Assembly: GCF_025755255.1 (NCBI RefSeq)
Contig: NZ_JALIEB010000005.1
Coordinates: 124,001 to 188,000, forward strand
Origin: Roseobacter sinensis
GTDB lineage: Bacteria > Pseudomonadota > Alphaproteobacteria > Rhodobacterales > Rhodobacteraceae
Direction: 5' to 3'
DNA: 64,000 bases
Part shown: positions 25,597 through 34,792 of the stretch, piece after piece
How the letters are laid out: every line of letters begins with the position of its first letter
Position numbering within the stretch: position 1 is the stretch's first letter
The notes under the pieces: generated by a model
The model's database searches: none
What the model was told of the DNA's origin: nothing
What the model saw: only the letters and a program-made list of their open reading frames with translations
Position numbers and translations under genes: made by a program

Positions 25597-25989
25597 ATGA
25601 AACCGCTGCAGCCGACAAGCATCGCTCCGCCCTTCGCGCGTTATTCCCACGGTGTCGAGCTGCCCGCCGGCGCGCGCCTGGTGCGCACCTCCGGTCAACT
25701 GGGGCTCGCCGGAGACGGCAGCGTCCCCGACGGCGCAGACGCGCAAGCCGAGATCTGCTTTCAGAACATCGCGGCCATCCTGGCCGAGGCTAACATGACT
25801 CCGGCGCATGTCTGTCACCTCAGCGCATATGTCACGGCCCGCGAGCATATGCAGGGGTACATGGCGGCTCGGGATGCCTTCCTGCGAGATGTGCCGGTTC
25901 TGCCGAGTTCAACCCTTGTGATCGTGTCGGGCTTCACCCGCCCAGAGTTCGTTGTCGAGGTCGAGGTCTGGGCCGCGTCGAATCAGTGA
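25597..25989 (+). CDS. RidA family protein
   Basis: The 130-residue protein has the RidA/YjgF fold: FARYSHGVELPAGARLVRTSGQLG near the start, QNIAAILAEANMTPAHVCHLSAYV in the middle, and PSSTLVIVSGFTRPEFVVEVEVWA at the end. RidA proteins hydrolyse reactive enamine/imine intermediates made by pyridoxal enzymes. The active arginine region (usually near SxxxxxxLArpe..vE.E) reads GFTRPEFVVEVE, so an arginine and the final glutamate are present. It overlaps the end of a convergent small membrane protein gene by 7 bases. Its physiological partner is not evident. Confidence 0.88.
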   Translation: MKPLQPTSIAPPFARYSHGVELPAGARLVRTSGQLGLAGDGSVPDGADAQAEICFQNIAAILAEANMTPAHVCHLSAYVTAREHMQGYMAARDAFLRDVPVLPSSTLVIVSGFTRPEFVVEVEVWAASNQ

Positions 25990-26204
25990 TCGGAGGCGTC
26001 GGAATACTCCTTTCGGATCAGCTTCTTCAGGCTCCACAGGAACGTGCCGCCAAAGAACGCGCCCGCGATCCCGATGGTCTCGAACATGGCTGGGCCCTGA
26101 GGCATTCCGCGATAGGCGATGGCAGCGGCCATAAAGGCAAGCCCTGCGATGGAGACGTAGAGCCGGAACTTCAACTCCTTCCGGCCGGGTCCGTATCTGT
26201 TCAT
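25983..26204 (-). CDS. Small two-helix membrane protein
   Basis: This 73-residue protein has two hydrophobic segments (about residues 14-31 and 41-57) between positively charged ends. It starts at ATG 26204 and overlaps the DinB-like gene stop by four bases, indicating translational coupling. Codon use is like its neighbours. I do not recognise the family, and no catalytic residues are visible. Confidence 0.68.
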   Translation of the reverse strand: MNRYGPGRKELKFRLYVSIAGLAFMAAAIAYRGMPQGPAMFETIGIAGAFFGGTFLWSLKKLIRKEYSDASDH

Positions 26205-26737
26205 CTCCAGTAAGCCTCCGCTGTTGGGGCGCGTTCGAAAGAGAGGTGGAAGTCGTCAAGCTGTGGCGGGGCGATCCCGAGTGTCTGAAGCTGCACATGC
26301 GCCTGCCCGCGATGATGGACCTGATGCTGGAAGAGGTGCAGCAACAAGGCCTGGACGTTTTCCCGGATGGTTGTGCCCGGGCGCTCGGTGTCGCGCATCT
26401 CGATCAGCTTGTCCGCGGTCAGCGCCTGACAGAAGGCGATCAGGCGGCGGTCGAGGCTCGCTTGCAGCGCTGCAAGTGCGTCGAGTGATGTCACCTCTTC
26501 GCGCTCGAAAACGGTGTACCCTTTCCCGCCCTGTTCCAGAGCGTCCACGTAGTAGAGATCGACCTCGTAGATGTGGTTGAGCGTGGCCGCGAGTGTCGGG
26601 AAGAAACCGGGCACGGGATCTGTCTGCCGACCGTCCGGCAATCTGCGCGCTGCGTCGTAGAACGTGGCATTGGCCCAGGCATTGTTCTCGGCCATTCGCC
26701 GGAACGCATCGGCCGGTTGCGGGGCCTGCGCCGTCAT
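26201..26737 (-). CDS. DinB family protein
   Basis: The 178-residue protein has the four-helix DinB/YfiT layout, with metal-binding histidines in TLNHIYEVDLYYVDAL (near residue 50) and in LLLHLFQHQVHHRGQAH (near 134-150). Members include metal-dependent thiol S-transferases and proteins of unknown role. The ATG at 26737 overlaps the stop of the upstream small membrane protein (ATGA). A longer reading frame to 27004 is open but would run across that gene and a palindrome, so it was rejected. Confidence 0.85.
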   Translation of the reverse strand: MTAQAPQPADAFRRMAENNAWANATFYDAARRLPDGRQTDPVPGFFPTLAATLNHIYEVDLYYVDALEQGGKGYTVFEREEVTSLDALAALQASLDRRLIAFCQALTADKLIEMRDTERPGTTIRENVQALLLHLFQHQVHHRGQAHVQLQTLGIAPPQLDDFHLSFERAPTAEAYWR

Positions 26738-26871
26738 CCCGCCTGATCGTCGGGGGGCGGGGCGCCGTTCCGCTTCTTGCGGGCCTGCAGCCAGCGGAAC
26801 AGGAAAAACAGGGCGATGAAGAGCCCGGTCCAGAATAGCAGATCGATCAAAGCTGTGCCCATGCGGTACAT
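26734..26871 (-). CDS. Small single-helix membrane protein
   Basis: The frame gives about 45 residues with one strong membrane helix (FWTGLFIALFFLFRWL) followed by ARKKR and a proline-rich tail. Its stop overlaps the DinB-type gene start by four bases. Start codons at 26871 and 26862 are both possible, and neither has a clear ribosome site. It looks like a real small membrane protein made with the DinB-type protein; no function is known. Confidence 0.55.
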   Translation of the reverse strand: MYRMGTALIDLLFWTGLFIALFFLFRWLQARKKRNGAPPPDDQAG

Positions 26872-26979
26872 GTAAGGCGCACCGGGCGGCCCGTCGAATG
26901 TTTTTTGGTGTCGCGGCGGGGAGAGGCCAGTTACGACCTGCACAAGCGGCGCGATGATCGACGGTCGGAACGCGAAAGG

Positions 26980-27001
26980 CCCGCGAAAGGCCTTTCGCGG
27001 G
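26980..27001 (-). terminator. Perfect 22-base palindrome after the VPLPA-CTERM gene
   Basis: CCCGCGAAAGG is followed directly by its complement CCTTTCGCGGG. It lies 6 bases beyond the stop of the leftward 27008-27841 gene. No long T-run follows, so it may be a weak terminator or a message-end stabiliser. Confidence 0.5.
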
Positions 27002-27007
27002 CAAGTA

Positions 27008-27841
27008 TCAGCGGTGCGCCTTGCGGCGATGACGCCAGCCGAGGAAGCCCAGGGCCCCGAGCAGAAGCGGCGCGCTGGCCGGCAGTGGAACCGGCGCCAC
27101 CTCCGAGATCTGGATGGTCAAAAGGCCGAACGCCGCCGGATCCGTGGTGAAATCGATCAGCGCCGGATCCAGCGTGTCGCCCGTGGCGAGCAGCACACCC
27201 GGTGCAACGAGCTCATTGGACAGTGGGATGCCCTGCTGGATGCTGCCTTCGCCAGCGGGGCTGTCGGCGATGTCAACACCCTGGATAAAGGCGGCACCTT
27301 CCAGACCGTTGGCTTCCGTGCCAGCATCGTAGATCTGGGCGCCGGTCACGCTGATCGTGCGATCACCGGTGAAATTGCCGCTGTCGTCGAAGATCTGGTA
27401 GGCGAGCGGATTGTCGTTGCCGATGAAATGATCGTTCGACGGCAACAGCATCGACAGAAAAGTGAAGAACAGCGGGCCGGTCGCGGTCACGTCGATTGTG
27501 TCCGTGACGATCTCTCCCGGCTGGATCGGAGGCGGGCCGCTGGGCGATGCCAAAACCAGAGGTTGCGAGTCCGGATCGACGGCGCGGCGCTCGGCCGCAA
27601 CCGTGCCCGGCATTCCGGTTTCCGCGATCAATTCGATGCCCGGCGAGGCCATGCCGCCGAGGTCGAAGGCGTCAAAGCTGCCATCATGGAATGCGGTGTA
27701 GAGCGGCGTGATCGAAAGCCCGCCCTCGGCCTGAGTGTTCGTGACCGTGATTTTTAGGGTTGTCGCCTGCGCGGAAAGGCCCGCGCTGGCGCCAATGGCG
27801 GTCACCGCCAGAGCCAGCAGGTGTCTGGTTGCTGATTTCAT
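27008..27841 (-). CDS. Spondin-domain-like protein with VPLPA-CTERM sorting tail
   Basis: The 277-residue exported protein has a signal peptide (about 1-26, ending SAQA) and a beta-rich domain with the spondin-like opening LKITVTNTQAEGGLSITPLYTAFHDG (in parts ITVTN and LSITPLY.AFHDG). The tail has VPLPAS, a hydrophobic helix (LLLGALGFLGW) and RHRRK. That tail is the PEP-CTERM-like variant VPLPA-CTERM, processed by an exosortase encoded elsewhere. The protein is probably delivered to the cell surface or matrix. It is monocistronic, with mipZ 146 bases upstream in the same direction. Confidence 0.85.
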   Translation of the reverse strand: MKSATRHLLALAVTAIGASAGLSAQATTLKITVTNTQAEGGLSITPLYTAFHDGSFDAFDLGGMASPGIELIAETGMPGTVAAERRAVDPDSQPLVLASPSGPPPIQPGEIVTDTIDVTATGPLFFTFLSMLLPSNDHFIGNDNPLAYQIFDDSGNFTGDRTISVTGAQIYDAGTEANGLEGAAFIQGVDIADSPAGEGSIQQGIPLSNELVAPGVLLATGDTLDPALIDFTTDPAAFGLLTIQISEVAPVPLPASAPLLLGALGFLGWRHRRKAHR

Positions 27842-27987
27842 GTCTTACTCCTGTCAGATTGGCCTCCGGACCCGGAGGCTGGCGCACCTTAGGAACAGGG
27901 CGCGATCAACAGGGACTCACACCTGCGTGAGAAGGCGGCGGCTCTGCAGGTTGTGAAAAAAACTGAAATTTCCGTGATTTGGCCGTG

Positions 27988-28797
27988 TCAGAACTCGATC
28001 GAGACACCGGGTAGGTTCAGCGCCTTCATCAGATCGCGCAGCTCTTGCCGCGCTGCGATGTTGGAGATGTTGAGCTGCTTGACCCCAATGTCCTTCAGAT
28101 CGAGCAGTGTCAGCCCGCGCGGGAACAACTCGCGAAAGATGACCCGTTCCGAAAAGCCCGGCGCGACCCGAAAGCCGATCCGCTTGCTGAGGTTCTTGAT
28201 GGCGCGCTCCATCTTCTCCTTGTTGACCATGCGCTGCGCGCCCATCCGGTTCCGCACGACCACCCAGTCGATGGGCGTCAGGCCGGCCTGGGCGCGCAAC
28301 TGCCGGGCGTTCCACACCATCTCGGAATAGACTGAGGGGCCGAGGATCTTGTCGCCCGTGGAATCCGTCCGTGCCAGCAGGTCGAAATCGACAAAGCTGT
28401 CATTCAGCGGCGTAATCAGCGTGTCGGCCAATGAATGTGCCACCTGGCTGAGCCGGGTGTGCGAGCCAGGGCAGTCGATCAGGATGAAATCGTTGTCCGG
28501 CTCGAGCGAGGCGACAGCGGCGGAGAGGCGATGGTCATAGATGTTTTCGCCGGGTTTCAGGCTCTCGGGGGGGATTTCGGGCAGCTCCCGGGTGCTGGGG
28601 CTCGCAAGATCGAGACCGGCGCCGTCAAGAAAGGCTCTGCGGTTCTCGGTGTAGCGACCGAAGGTGCGCTGGCGCAGGTCGAGATCAAGCGCGCTGACCT
28701 TATGCCCCATCCGGGCCAGCGCAGTCGCCACATGCATCGAAACGGTGGATTTGCCGGCACCGCCCTTCTCATTCCCGACGACGATAATGTGCGCCAT
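27988..28797 (-). CDS. mipZ: Division plane positioning ATPase MipZ
   Basis: MipZ is a ParA-like ATPase that forms a bipolar gradient on DNA and blocks FtsZ near the poles. The 269-residue protein has the deviant Walker A KGGAGKST (11-18), a LDLDLRQRTFGRY segment, and IDCPGSHTRLSQ as Walker B/switch. The C-terminal GFSERVIFRELFPRGLTLLD block separates MipZ from plain ParA proteins. No parB is adjacent, so it is not the chromosomal parA. A 234-base gap upstream holds its promoter. Confidence 0.93.
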   Translation of the reverse strand: MAHIIVVGNEKGGAGKSTVSMHVATALARMGHKVSALDLDLRQRTFGRYTENRRAFLDGAGLDLASPSTRELPEIPPESLKPGENIYDHRLSAAVASLEPDNDFILIDCPGSHTRLSQVAHSLADTLITPLNDSFVDFDLLARTDSTGDKILGPSVYSEMVWNARQLRAQAGLTPIDWVVVRNRMGAQRMVNKEKMERAIKNLSKRIGFRVAPGFSERVIFRELFPRGLTLLDLKDIGVKQLNISNIAARQELRDLMKALNLPGVSIEF

Positions 28798-29031
28798 GGC
28801 CCGATCCTTTGCCCCGGCCGCTTTCTGCGGCTTATCTATTTGGCGGCACTATATGTAGTGTTTGGTACTTTGGGAAGGCGTGCAGCGGCCAAATCGCGTT
28901 GACGCCGACGAGGTGTTGCCTCGATGCCGGACCGGGGTCCGAAAGTGTCTCGTGATCCTGACATCTGATGTGTCTTAGGGGCTTGCAAACGCCCCACTGG
29001 TAAAGCCGCAGAAAGACCAGCAGGGGGAGCT

Positions 29032-29331
29032 ATGCCGGTCTTCATCCATGTCTTCGCATTTGCCTTCGCGGCCCTCGCTGGGCCGGTGCTGGCGCTGGCG
29101 AGCGCCAAACCCGTCCCCGGCGAGATCATGTTGGCCATCGGCCCTGCGGCGGTGCTGCACGAGGCCGTCGCATTGTCGCACAGCGGACGCGTGCTGGGAC
29201 CCGAACTCGCCCGTTTTGGGGTCTTGGTTCAGTCGGATCAGACGAATTTTGCACCGGTGCTCCTTGAGAATGGAGACTGGTTTGTGGTCGACGGCAGACG
29301 CATTGCCGCGATTTGTGGAGTAGACATATGA
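29032..29331 (+). CDS. Hypothetical exported or anchored small protein
   Basis: The 99-residue product starts at ATG 29032 after GGGGGAG. It has a hydrophobic N-terminus (about residues 3-25) that could be a signal or anchor and a soluble rest ending in [17 protein letters not shown]. Its stop TGA overlaps an ATG at 29328, the arrangement of coupled genes; that ATG would open the chemoreceptor but for a frameshift. I do not recognise the family. Confidence 0.6.
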   Translation: MPVFIHVFAFAFAALAGPVLALASAKPVPGEIMLAIGPAAVLHEAVALSHSGRVLGPELARFGVLVQSDQTNFAPVLLENGDWFVVDGRRIAAICGVDI

Positions 29332-29392
29332 TTACCCCCTGACCTTCCGTGATGAGGCGTGGAACGCGGCTGCAGACAAGGCAGCGCTTCAG

Positions 29393-31165
29393 GTGGCCCT
29401 TGGCAGCCTCGCGCTGGTGCCCTGCGTGCTGGTTGCCGCCTGGATCGCCGGCACATCCCTGCTGCTGCCTGGCGGTGTGTCCCTTGCCTTTGCTGGCATG
29501 GCTGTTCTTGGCGCGCGCATGCTCAACACGCAGGGTCGGATCCTGGCGACCGTCGGGCTCATCGGGCAGGCGATCTGCCTCACCGCGGCCCTGTCCGGCC
29601 ATCCGTGGCAGCTGGACAGCCACATGCTGTTCTTTGCGTTGCTGGCGGTCTGCATGATCATATCGGAACCCATCGTAATCCTTGCCGCGGCTGGGGTCAT
29701 CGCGGTGCACCACCTGAGCCTGTCCATCGCCCTGCCGGCGCTGGTCTACCCCTCGGTTGATCTTCTCACCAACCTCAAACGCACCGCACTCCATGGCGTC
29801 ATCGTTGTGATCGAAGCGGCGGTGCTGTGGTTTGCTCTGCGCAACCGAAATCGCGCCTATGCCGAGACCCTTCACCAGAATGCGACGATTCTTGCCTCGG
29901 CGGAGGAAACGCGGGCGGCGCTGGCTAAGGCCGAAACTGCCCGGATCGAAACGGAAGGCGCATTGAATGACGCAAAGCTCGCTCAGGAAGAGGCTCTGGC
30001 TGCCCGAAAAACGGCTGAGCAGGAGACTCAGAACGCGATTGAAACAGATCGCAAGGCGCGCGAGGCCGAAGAATTGGCGCGTGAGAGAAGCGCCAAGGTC
30101 GAAGCCGAGCAATCGCACGTGGTCGAGACGCTGCGCGATGCGCTTCGCAGTCTTTCAGCGGGCGACCTCTGCAAGGAAATCGACACCCCTCTTCCCGAGA
30201 AATACGAAGAACTTCGTAAGGATTTCAACAGTGCGTTGACCGCGCTGCGGGAGGCGATGACAGTCGTCGATCAGAATGCGGAAACCATCGTTGAGGATGT
30301 GGCGTCTATCGAAGACGCGGCTGACACGCTTGCGAAACGGACCGAGGCGCAAGCCTCAACCTTGGAAGAGACTACCGCCGCCATTTCGCAGATCGCCACC
30401 AATTCGGGGAATTCGGCCCAAAGTGCGCGGCAGGCCAGCGATGCCGTTCTGACGGCGAAGTCCAATGCGGAGTCCTCTGATCAGATCGTGCAGAACGCCA
30501 TTGCCGCCATGGCGGAGATCGAAGCCTTCTCCGGGCAGATCGCCAAGATCGTCGACGTGATCGAGGAAATTGCGTTCCAAACCAACCTTTTGGCGCTCAA
30601 TGCGGGGGTCGAAGCGGCACGGGCTGGCGAGAGCGGGCGGGGCTTCTCGGTGGTCGCCTCGGAGGTCCGCGAGCTGGCGCGGCGGTCCTCCGAAGCGGCG
30701 CGGGAGATCGGCGGGCTGATCGAAGCGAGCGGCAAGCAGGTCGCAAACGGTGTGGAACTGGTCAGCGGGACCGGGTCGGCCTTGCAGAGCATCAACGCGG
30801 CGGTCGATGACATTGCGAGCTTCGTCTCGGTGATTGCCGCGGCGGCCGAGGAGCAATCGCTCAGCATCTCGGAATCGAATGACGCCATGCAGCAGCTCGA
30901 GGGCGTGACACAGCAAAACGCGGCCATGTTCGAGGAAACGAATGGGGTGACGCAGTCGCTGGCGCGGCAGGCGGAGAGCCTGAAGGCGGCCGTGGCGCGT
31001 TTCAGCATCGGCGCGGTACGGGACCGAGCGCCGCAGCCTGCGGCGCGGTCTGCCATGCCGGTCGGCGGTGAGAGGGCAAAACCAGTGTCGATGCCTGTCG
31101 CTGCGACACATGGCAACGCGGCGGCGGCAATGCCAGCGCAGGAGACCGGTTGGGAGGAGTTCTAG
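29393..31165 (+). CDS. Methyl-accepting chemotaxis protein (start uncertain)
   Basis: The 590-residue frame has about six hydrophobic segments in residues 1-150. A coiled coil follows (about 155-250), then a HAMP-like region with [26 protein letters not shown] features, and a signalling domain with the hairpin tip [22 protein letters not shown] (tip near 400-420). The C-terminal GWEEF resembles the NWETF-type docking pentapeptide for CheR/CheB. The first in-frame start is GTG 29393. Upstream, ATG 29328 overlaps the previous stop but reaches TGA after four codons. One extra C in the CCCCC run at 29335-29339 would join it in frame and add [12 protein letters not shown] to the protein. Confidence 0.85.
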   Translation: MALGSLALVPCVLVAAWIAGTSLLLPGGVSLAFAGMAVLGARMLNTQGRILATVGLIGQAICLTAALSGHPWQLDSHMLFFALLAVCMIISEPIVILAAAGVIAVHHLSLSIALPALVYPSVDLLTNLKRTALHGVIVVIEAAVLWFALRNRNRAYAETLHQNATILASAEETRAALAKAETARIETEGALNDAKLAQEEALAARKTAEQETQNAIETDRKAREAEELARERSAKVEAEQSHVVETLRDALRSLSAGDLCKEIDTPLPEKYEELRKDFNSALTALREAMTVVDQNAETIVEDVASIEDAADTLAKRTEAQASTLEETTAAISQIATNSGNSAQSARQASDAVLTAKSNAESSDQIVQNAIAAMAEIEAFSGQIAKIVDVIEEIAFQTNLLALNAGVEAARAGESGRGFSVVASEVRELARRSSEAAREIGGLIEASGKQVANGVELVSGTGSALQSINAAVDDIASFVSVIAAAAEEQSLSISESNDAMQQLEGVTQQNAAMFEETNGVTQSLARQAESLKAAVARFSIGAVRDRAPQPAARSAMPVGGERAKPVSMPVAATHGNAAAAMPAQETGWEEF

Positions 31166-31215
31166 AGTCGCTCCGACGCCCTGCGCAGAAGGGCTATCAA
31201 AGACCGTTCGGCGAA

Positions 31216-31246
31216 CAAAAAAGCCACCCGCACATGTGGGTGGCTT
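31216..31246 (-). terminator. Intrinsic terminator of rpmE
   Basis: Read leftward, AGCCACCC and GGGTGGCT form an eight-pair stem followed by TTTTTTG. It lies 21 bases after the rpmE stop and could also serve the chemoreceptor gene from the other side. Confidence 0.85.
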
Positions 31247-31267
31247 TCGGCGTTTCGGCGGTTGATC

Positions 31268-31489
31268 TTAGAACCCAAGACCGGCGTATTTGTTCTTGAA
31301 CTTGGAAACACGGCCGCCGGTGTCCATCAGGCGGGACGATCCGCCAGTCCATGCGGGGTGCACGGTGGGGTCGATGTCCAGCGCGAGCTGGTCGCCTTCC
31401 TTGCCCCAGGTGGATTTCATCTGAACCACGGTGCCATCGGTCATCTTGACATCGATGATGTGATAGTCGGGATGTGTATCGGCTTTCAT
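31268..31489 (-). CDS. rpmE: 50S ribosomal protein L31
   Basis: The 73-residue protein begins [19 protein letters not shown] and has the L31 core [30 protein letters not shown]. The zinc-binding cysteines of the C+ form are absent, so this is a C- (zinc-independent) L31. It is the last gene of the leftward ribosomal block, 11 bases after rplS, and is followed by a terminator. Confidence 0.95.
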   Translation of the reverse strand: MKADTHPDYHIIDVKMTDGTVVQMKSTWGKEGDQLALDIDPTVHPAWTGGSSRLMDTGGRVSKFKNKYAGLGF

Positions 31490-31500
31490 CGGTCAGATCC

Positions 31501-31884
31501 TTACGCTTCGGCGCCCGACTTGGGCTTGTAGTTGGTGTTCTCGGTGATCCGGGCGGATTTGCCCCGGCGGCTGCGCAGGTAGTAGAGCTTGGCGCGGCGC
31601 ACGCGCCCCCGGCGCACGACGGTGATGCTGTCGATATTGGTCGAATGCAGCGGAAAGACGCGCTCCACACCTTCGCCGAACGAAATCTTCCGCACCGTGA
31701 AAGAGCCCGCAATGCCCGAGCCGTTGTTGCGCGCGATGCACACGCCTTCATAGTTCTGCACGCGCGTCCGCGTGCCTTCCGTGACCTTGAAGCCAACGCG
31801 GACGGTGTCGCCCGCACGAAAATCGGGAATATCCTTTCCCAGAGCGGCAATCTGTTCCGCCTCGATCTCTGCAATCAGATCCAT
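31501..31884 (-). CDS. rplS: 50S ribosomal protein L19
   Basis: L19 lies at the interface of the two ribosomal subunits. The 127-residue protein shows [30 protein letters not shown] (in parts RVGFKV and QNYEGV), [17 protein letters not shown] and [15 protein letters not shown]. The ATG at 31884 follows TAGGAGA. Unlike the common order, trmD is not directly upstream: a rightward gene and a small leftward gene stand between them. rpmE follows after 11 bases. Confidence 0.96.
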   Translation of the reverse strand: MDLIAEIEAEQIAALGKDIPDFRAGDTVRVGFKVTEGTRTRVQNYEGVCIARNNGSGIAGSFTVRKISFGEGVERVFPLHSTNIDSITVVRRGRVRRAKLYYLRSRRGKSARITENTNYKPKSGAEA

Positions 31885-32239
31885 CTGATCGTCTCCTATT
31901 CTGCTCGTGGTTGGTCCACGAAGGTTGTGCCGCGTCTCAGAGCTTCCGGTCTGTCGTCGGGTCCGCCTCTTGCGCCCGCCGGGAGGATTCAAACGTCATT
32001 CCTTGATGTCCGCCCCGCATCGGCGCCGACAGAGAGAGGCGCAGTGATCCACGAAGGACGGGTCCGGGGCCGCGTCGCAGCACCGAACCCGCGCCGTATA
32101 AGCGGGATCGATCTGGGGATCAAGGGGGCAAAACGACCTTCAATACTTCGTTAATGGTTTGAAGCGTAGCCTGTGCGCCGGCGCCCCGTGCGGAGAGCTG
32201 CGCGGAGTGTTTTGGTATAGGTACAAGGGTCGTTGGGTC
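31885..32239. other. 355-base divergent gap before rplS
   Basis: This gap between leftward rplS and a rightward hypothetical gene must hold the promoter of rplS-rpmE and that of the other gene. Long frames extend into it from both sides without ribosome sites. I see no RNA gene or strong hairpin in it. Confidence 0.45.
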
Positions 32240-32785
32240 ATGGCACAGACGCAGGCATCGGGCAGAGGTCAGTCTCCTGAGCAGGAAGATCGCGCGCTCT
32301 TCAGAACATACGGCGGGCCGATCGAGGTCGAGCTCGTGCCCCGGCTCAGCCGAACGGCAGACGGCGATGTCATCATCAGTGGCTTTTTCAAGCGATCGAC
32401 GGAGATTTCGGTGCTCTTTCCCGGACGGCGCGCCCGGGAGATCGGCCCGCTCGATGCGCATCTGCGCTGGATCGACAGTCAGGCCCGACGGGCGGCGGTC
32501 GCGGCGCGACGCCCGTCCCCGAACCCCGACCTGATCCGGTTGCCGGTAAAGATCAAGGGCGCGTGGCGGCAACGGTTCTGGCGTGATGCCGACGACAACG
32601 AGACCGGGATCTACCAGCTGGTGGCGGCCCGCTGGGCCTTCACCGATCAGACCGGAACGCTGGTGCAGTTCGGCGAGGCTCCGGCTTATGATGTGAGCGC
32701 CCGCCAGCGCCCGAAATCCTACATTCTGACCGCGCGGGAGATCGATGCCGTGCCGCGGTCCGCGCCCGCGACCCACTTGGAGTGA
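32240..32785 (+). CDS. Hypothetical protein
   Basis: The 181-residue product has no signal peptide or membrane helix. It contains a beta-rich first part (GGPIEVELVPRLSRTADGDVIISGFFKRSTEISV in parts VELVPRL and IISGFFKRST), a basic middle (RRAAVAARRP), and a WRQRFWRD segment. The ATG at 32240 was chosen over an upstream TTG at 32159, which lacks support. It lies rightward between leftward trmD and rplS and so breaks the usual trmD-rplS neighbourhood. I do not recognise the family. Confidence 0.62.
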   Translation: MAQTQASGRGQSPEQEDRALFRTYGGPIEVELVPRLSRTADGDVIISGFFKRSTEISVLFPGRRAREIGPLDAHLRWIDSQARRAAVAARRPSPNPDLIRLPVKIKGAWRQRFWRDADDNETGIYQLVAARWAFTDQTGTLVQFGEAPAYDVSARQRPKSYILTAREIDAVPRSAPATHLE

Positions 32786-32824
32786 CCCGCTGGCCCGCCG
32801 GGCCGGAACCTTTCGCAGGTCCGG

Positions 32825-33127
32825 TCAGCGGTTTTCGGCAAACCTCTGGGGCAAGGCGTTGCGCAGCACCGCCGTGGAGACACCGGCCTCCGAGTAGAGG
32901 TGCGCGTTCTCGTCAATGGGTGGCGCGACCGGTCTGGCAGTGGCCTGCATGGGACGCTCCGCCTGCGCGGGAACAGCGCCCAGACTGGTCTCATCCGCGG
33001 GTGTTCTGAACTCTTCCGCGGCGCCCTTTCGCGTCTTGTCGTGCCCGAACCGCGTGTACCGCAGGTCACTGGTTGCGTGACGACTCCGTCTGGAGGACGG
33101 CCCGAACGCCCCAAATAGTTTCATCAT
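32825..33127 (-). CDS. Hypothetical small protein
   Basis: A 100-residue leftward frame starts MMKLFGAFGPSSRRSRH and has a basic N-terminal third and a low-complexity, alanine/proline-rich middle. It fills most of the gap between trmD and a convergent hypothetical gene. Its amphipathic start and even codon use suggest a real gene, but there is no recognisable domain. It could be mistaken coding in GC-rich DNA. Confidence 0.45.
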   Translation of the reverse strand: MMKLFGAFGPSSRRSRHATSDLRYTRFGHDKTRKGAAEEFRTPADETSLGAVPAQAERPMQATARPVAPPIDENAHLYSEAGVSTAVLRNALPQRFAENR

Positions 33128-33266
33128 ATCCCATCACCCCTGATTGACGCTGCCTGTCTCGTCGAGGGTCACTGTCGCAATGCGCCATCAAAAATGAAGG
33201 GTTTTGCCGGGATCCTGGGGTGGTTGGCGAAGAAAGGCCGACCGGTGCGCGAGGTTTCGCCGCCGA

Positions 33267-34073
33267 TCAGTCCTTCTGCTCGAGTTTTGACCACAAATCC
33301 GGTCGCCGGCTGCGAGTGAGCGCTTCGGCCTGCGCTCGGCGCCAGGCCTCGATCTCGCCGTGGTGGCCCGACATCAGGACATCGGGGATAGCTCTGCCTT
33401 CCCAGGTTGCCGGGCGGGTGTACTGGGGATGTTCGAGGAGCCCGCGCGCATGGCTTTCGTCGGCGATGCTTTCGGCATTGCCCAGCACGCCCGGCAAGAG
33501 CCGCACGGTGGCATCGACCATCGCTTGCGCGGCAAGCTCTCCGCCTGTCATGACGAAGTCGCCGAGAGAGACCTCGGTTACCTGAAAATGCTCGAGCACC
33601 CGCTCATCAACACCCTCGAACCGCCCGCACAAGATCGTCACGCCGTCACAGCGTGCCAGGTCTCGGGCCATGCCCTGGTCGAACGGCTGTCCGCGTGGGG
33701 ACATGTAGAGGATCGGCCACCGCCCGCGGGCGTGCTGTTGTGCATCCGCAAGCGCCGGACCGACCACATCGGCCCGCATCACCATGCCGGCGCCACCGCC
33801 CGCCGGCGTATCGTCAACATTGCGGTGCTTGCCGATGCCGAAGTGGCGCAGATCGTGCGTGTGCAGCTGCCAGCGCCCCTCCTGCAGTGCCTTGCCGGTC
33901 AGCGAGAGGCCCAGCACGCCGGGAAAGGCCTCCGGGAACAGCGTGACGATCCGGACCTGCCAGGCGCGCGCAAGCGTCTCTGCCTCGTCCATCAGGGATC
34001 GCGGTGTCAGCGTCGGGCGGAGGCTCTTGCGACCGTGGCTCTTGGGCGGGCGGGACATGTCAGAAGAGGCCAT
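33267..34073 (-). CDS. trmD: tRNA (guanine-N1-)-methyltransferase TrmD
   Basis: TrmD makes m1G37 in tRNAs and so prevents frameshifting. The 268-residue protein has the knotted SPOUT fold with [18 protein letters not shown] near 90-107, SPRGQPFDQ, the [17 protein letters not shown] stretch and [15 protein letters not shown]. An N-terminal extension of about 40 residues precedes the usual start of the family. Its ATG lies inside the end of rimM (14 bases overlap), so the two are coupled. Confidence 0.95.
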   Translation of the reverse strand: MASSDMSRPPKSHGRKSLRPTLTPRSLMDEAETLARAWQVRIVTLFPEAFPGVLGLSLTGKALQEGRWQLHTHDLRHFGIGKHRNVDDTPAGGGAGMVMRADVVGPALADAQQHARGRWPILYMSPRGQPFDQGMARDLARCDGVTILCGRFEGVDERVLEHFQVTEVSLGDFVMTGGELAAQAMVDATVRLLPGVLGNAESIADESHARGLLEHPQYTRPATWEGRAIPDVLMSGHHGEIEAWRRAQAEALTRSRRPDLWSKLEQKD

Positions 34074-34566
34074 CCGGCGGGTCCGCCACGATCCGGCCGG
34101 CGCCGAGATCTACCGTCGGTACCGCCGCACGTGTGAAGGGCAATAGCACGGTTTCGGAGGAACCGGGGCGCTGAACTTCCAGCAGATCGCCAGCGCCGTG
34201 GTCGAGCACCGACTTCACCCGGCCCAGGGTCGTCCCGCCGGTGTCGAAGACCTCCAGCCCGATCAGATCGGCGTAATAGTATTCGTCATCCGGCAGGCTC
34301 GGCAGCTGATCGCGAAGCGCAAAGAGCTGCGTGCCTTTCAGCCCGTCCGCCTCTTCCTTGGTTGCCACCTCGGCGATGCGCGCGACAAAGCCATTCTTGA
34401 TCGGACGAATGAGCGCAAGGTGAAAGGACCGCTCGCCCGTTTCGCTGGTCAGCGGGACGTAGGTTTCGATGTCTTCGGGGACGGCGCAGAAGCTCTTGAC
34501 GCGCAGCTCGCCGCGCACCCCATAGGCGCCGCCGATCGCGCCGACACAGATCTTCTCTGCGCTCAT
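34060..34566 (-). CDS. rimM: Ribosome maturation factor RimM
   Basis: RimM helps fold the head of the 30S subunit during 16S rRNA processing. The 168-residue protein has the N-terminal RimM domain ([19 protein letters not shown]) and the C-terminal PRC barrel ([17 protein letters not shown] and the [14 protein letters not shown] stretch). It overlaps trmD downstream and, at its start, the stop of a small anchored protein gene (ATGA). Order and direction fit the rpsP-rimM-trmD operon. Confidence 0.95.
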   Translation of the reverse strand: MSAEKICVGAIGGAYGVRGELRVKSFCAVPEDIETYVPLTSETGERSFHLALIRPIKNGFVARIAEVATKEEADGLKGTQLFALRDQLPSLPDDEYYYADLIGLEVFDTGGTTLGRVKSVLDHGAGDLLEVQRPGSSETVLLPFTRAAVPTVDLGAGRIVADPPDGLF

Positions 34567-34706
34567 TCCTCCACTCCTATACAGAGACCTTCTGACATCG
34601 CCCCGCCGCGATCAAGGCAGCCGTCGCGCTGGTTGGCCCGCTCGACGAAAAGGCCAGCGAGGAACGCGACAACCACCAGCATCAGTGTGCGGATCGGGCG
34701 GAACAT
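34563..34706 (-). CDS. Small membrane-anchored protein between rpsP and rimM
   Basis: The 47-residue product has one N-terminal hydrophobic segment (about residues 4-19) and a short outer part with two cysteines (GCLDRGGAM...LCIG). The start at 34706 gives this layout, and the stop overlaps rimM by four bases. It sits in the ribosomal operon and is translated with rimM. No family is recognised; the two cysteines could form a disulfide in the periplasm. Confidence 0.62.
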   Translation of the reverse strand: MFRPIRTLMLVVVAFLAGLFVERANQRDGCLDRGGAMSEGLCIGVEE

Positions 34707-34792
34707 GGGACACCTTTGCGCGGGTCGGCAGTATCGCCGCGCCAAGAGGAGCGTGGGCTGCCCGGTGATCGAGCAGCCCGAAACGCGGAGGC

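Noticed and set aside
26737-27004. Longer start for the DinB-type gene
   Set aside because: The extension has no ribosome site, runs across a separate small membrane protein gene and a palindrome, and has shadow-like composition.
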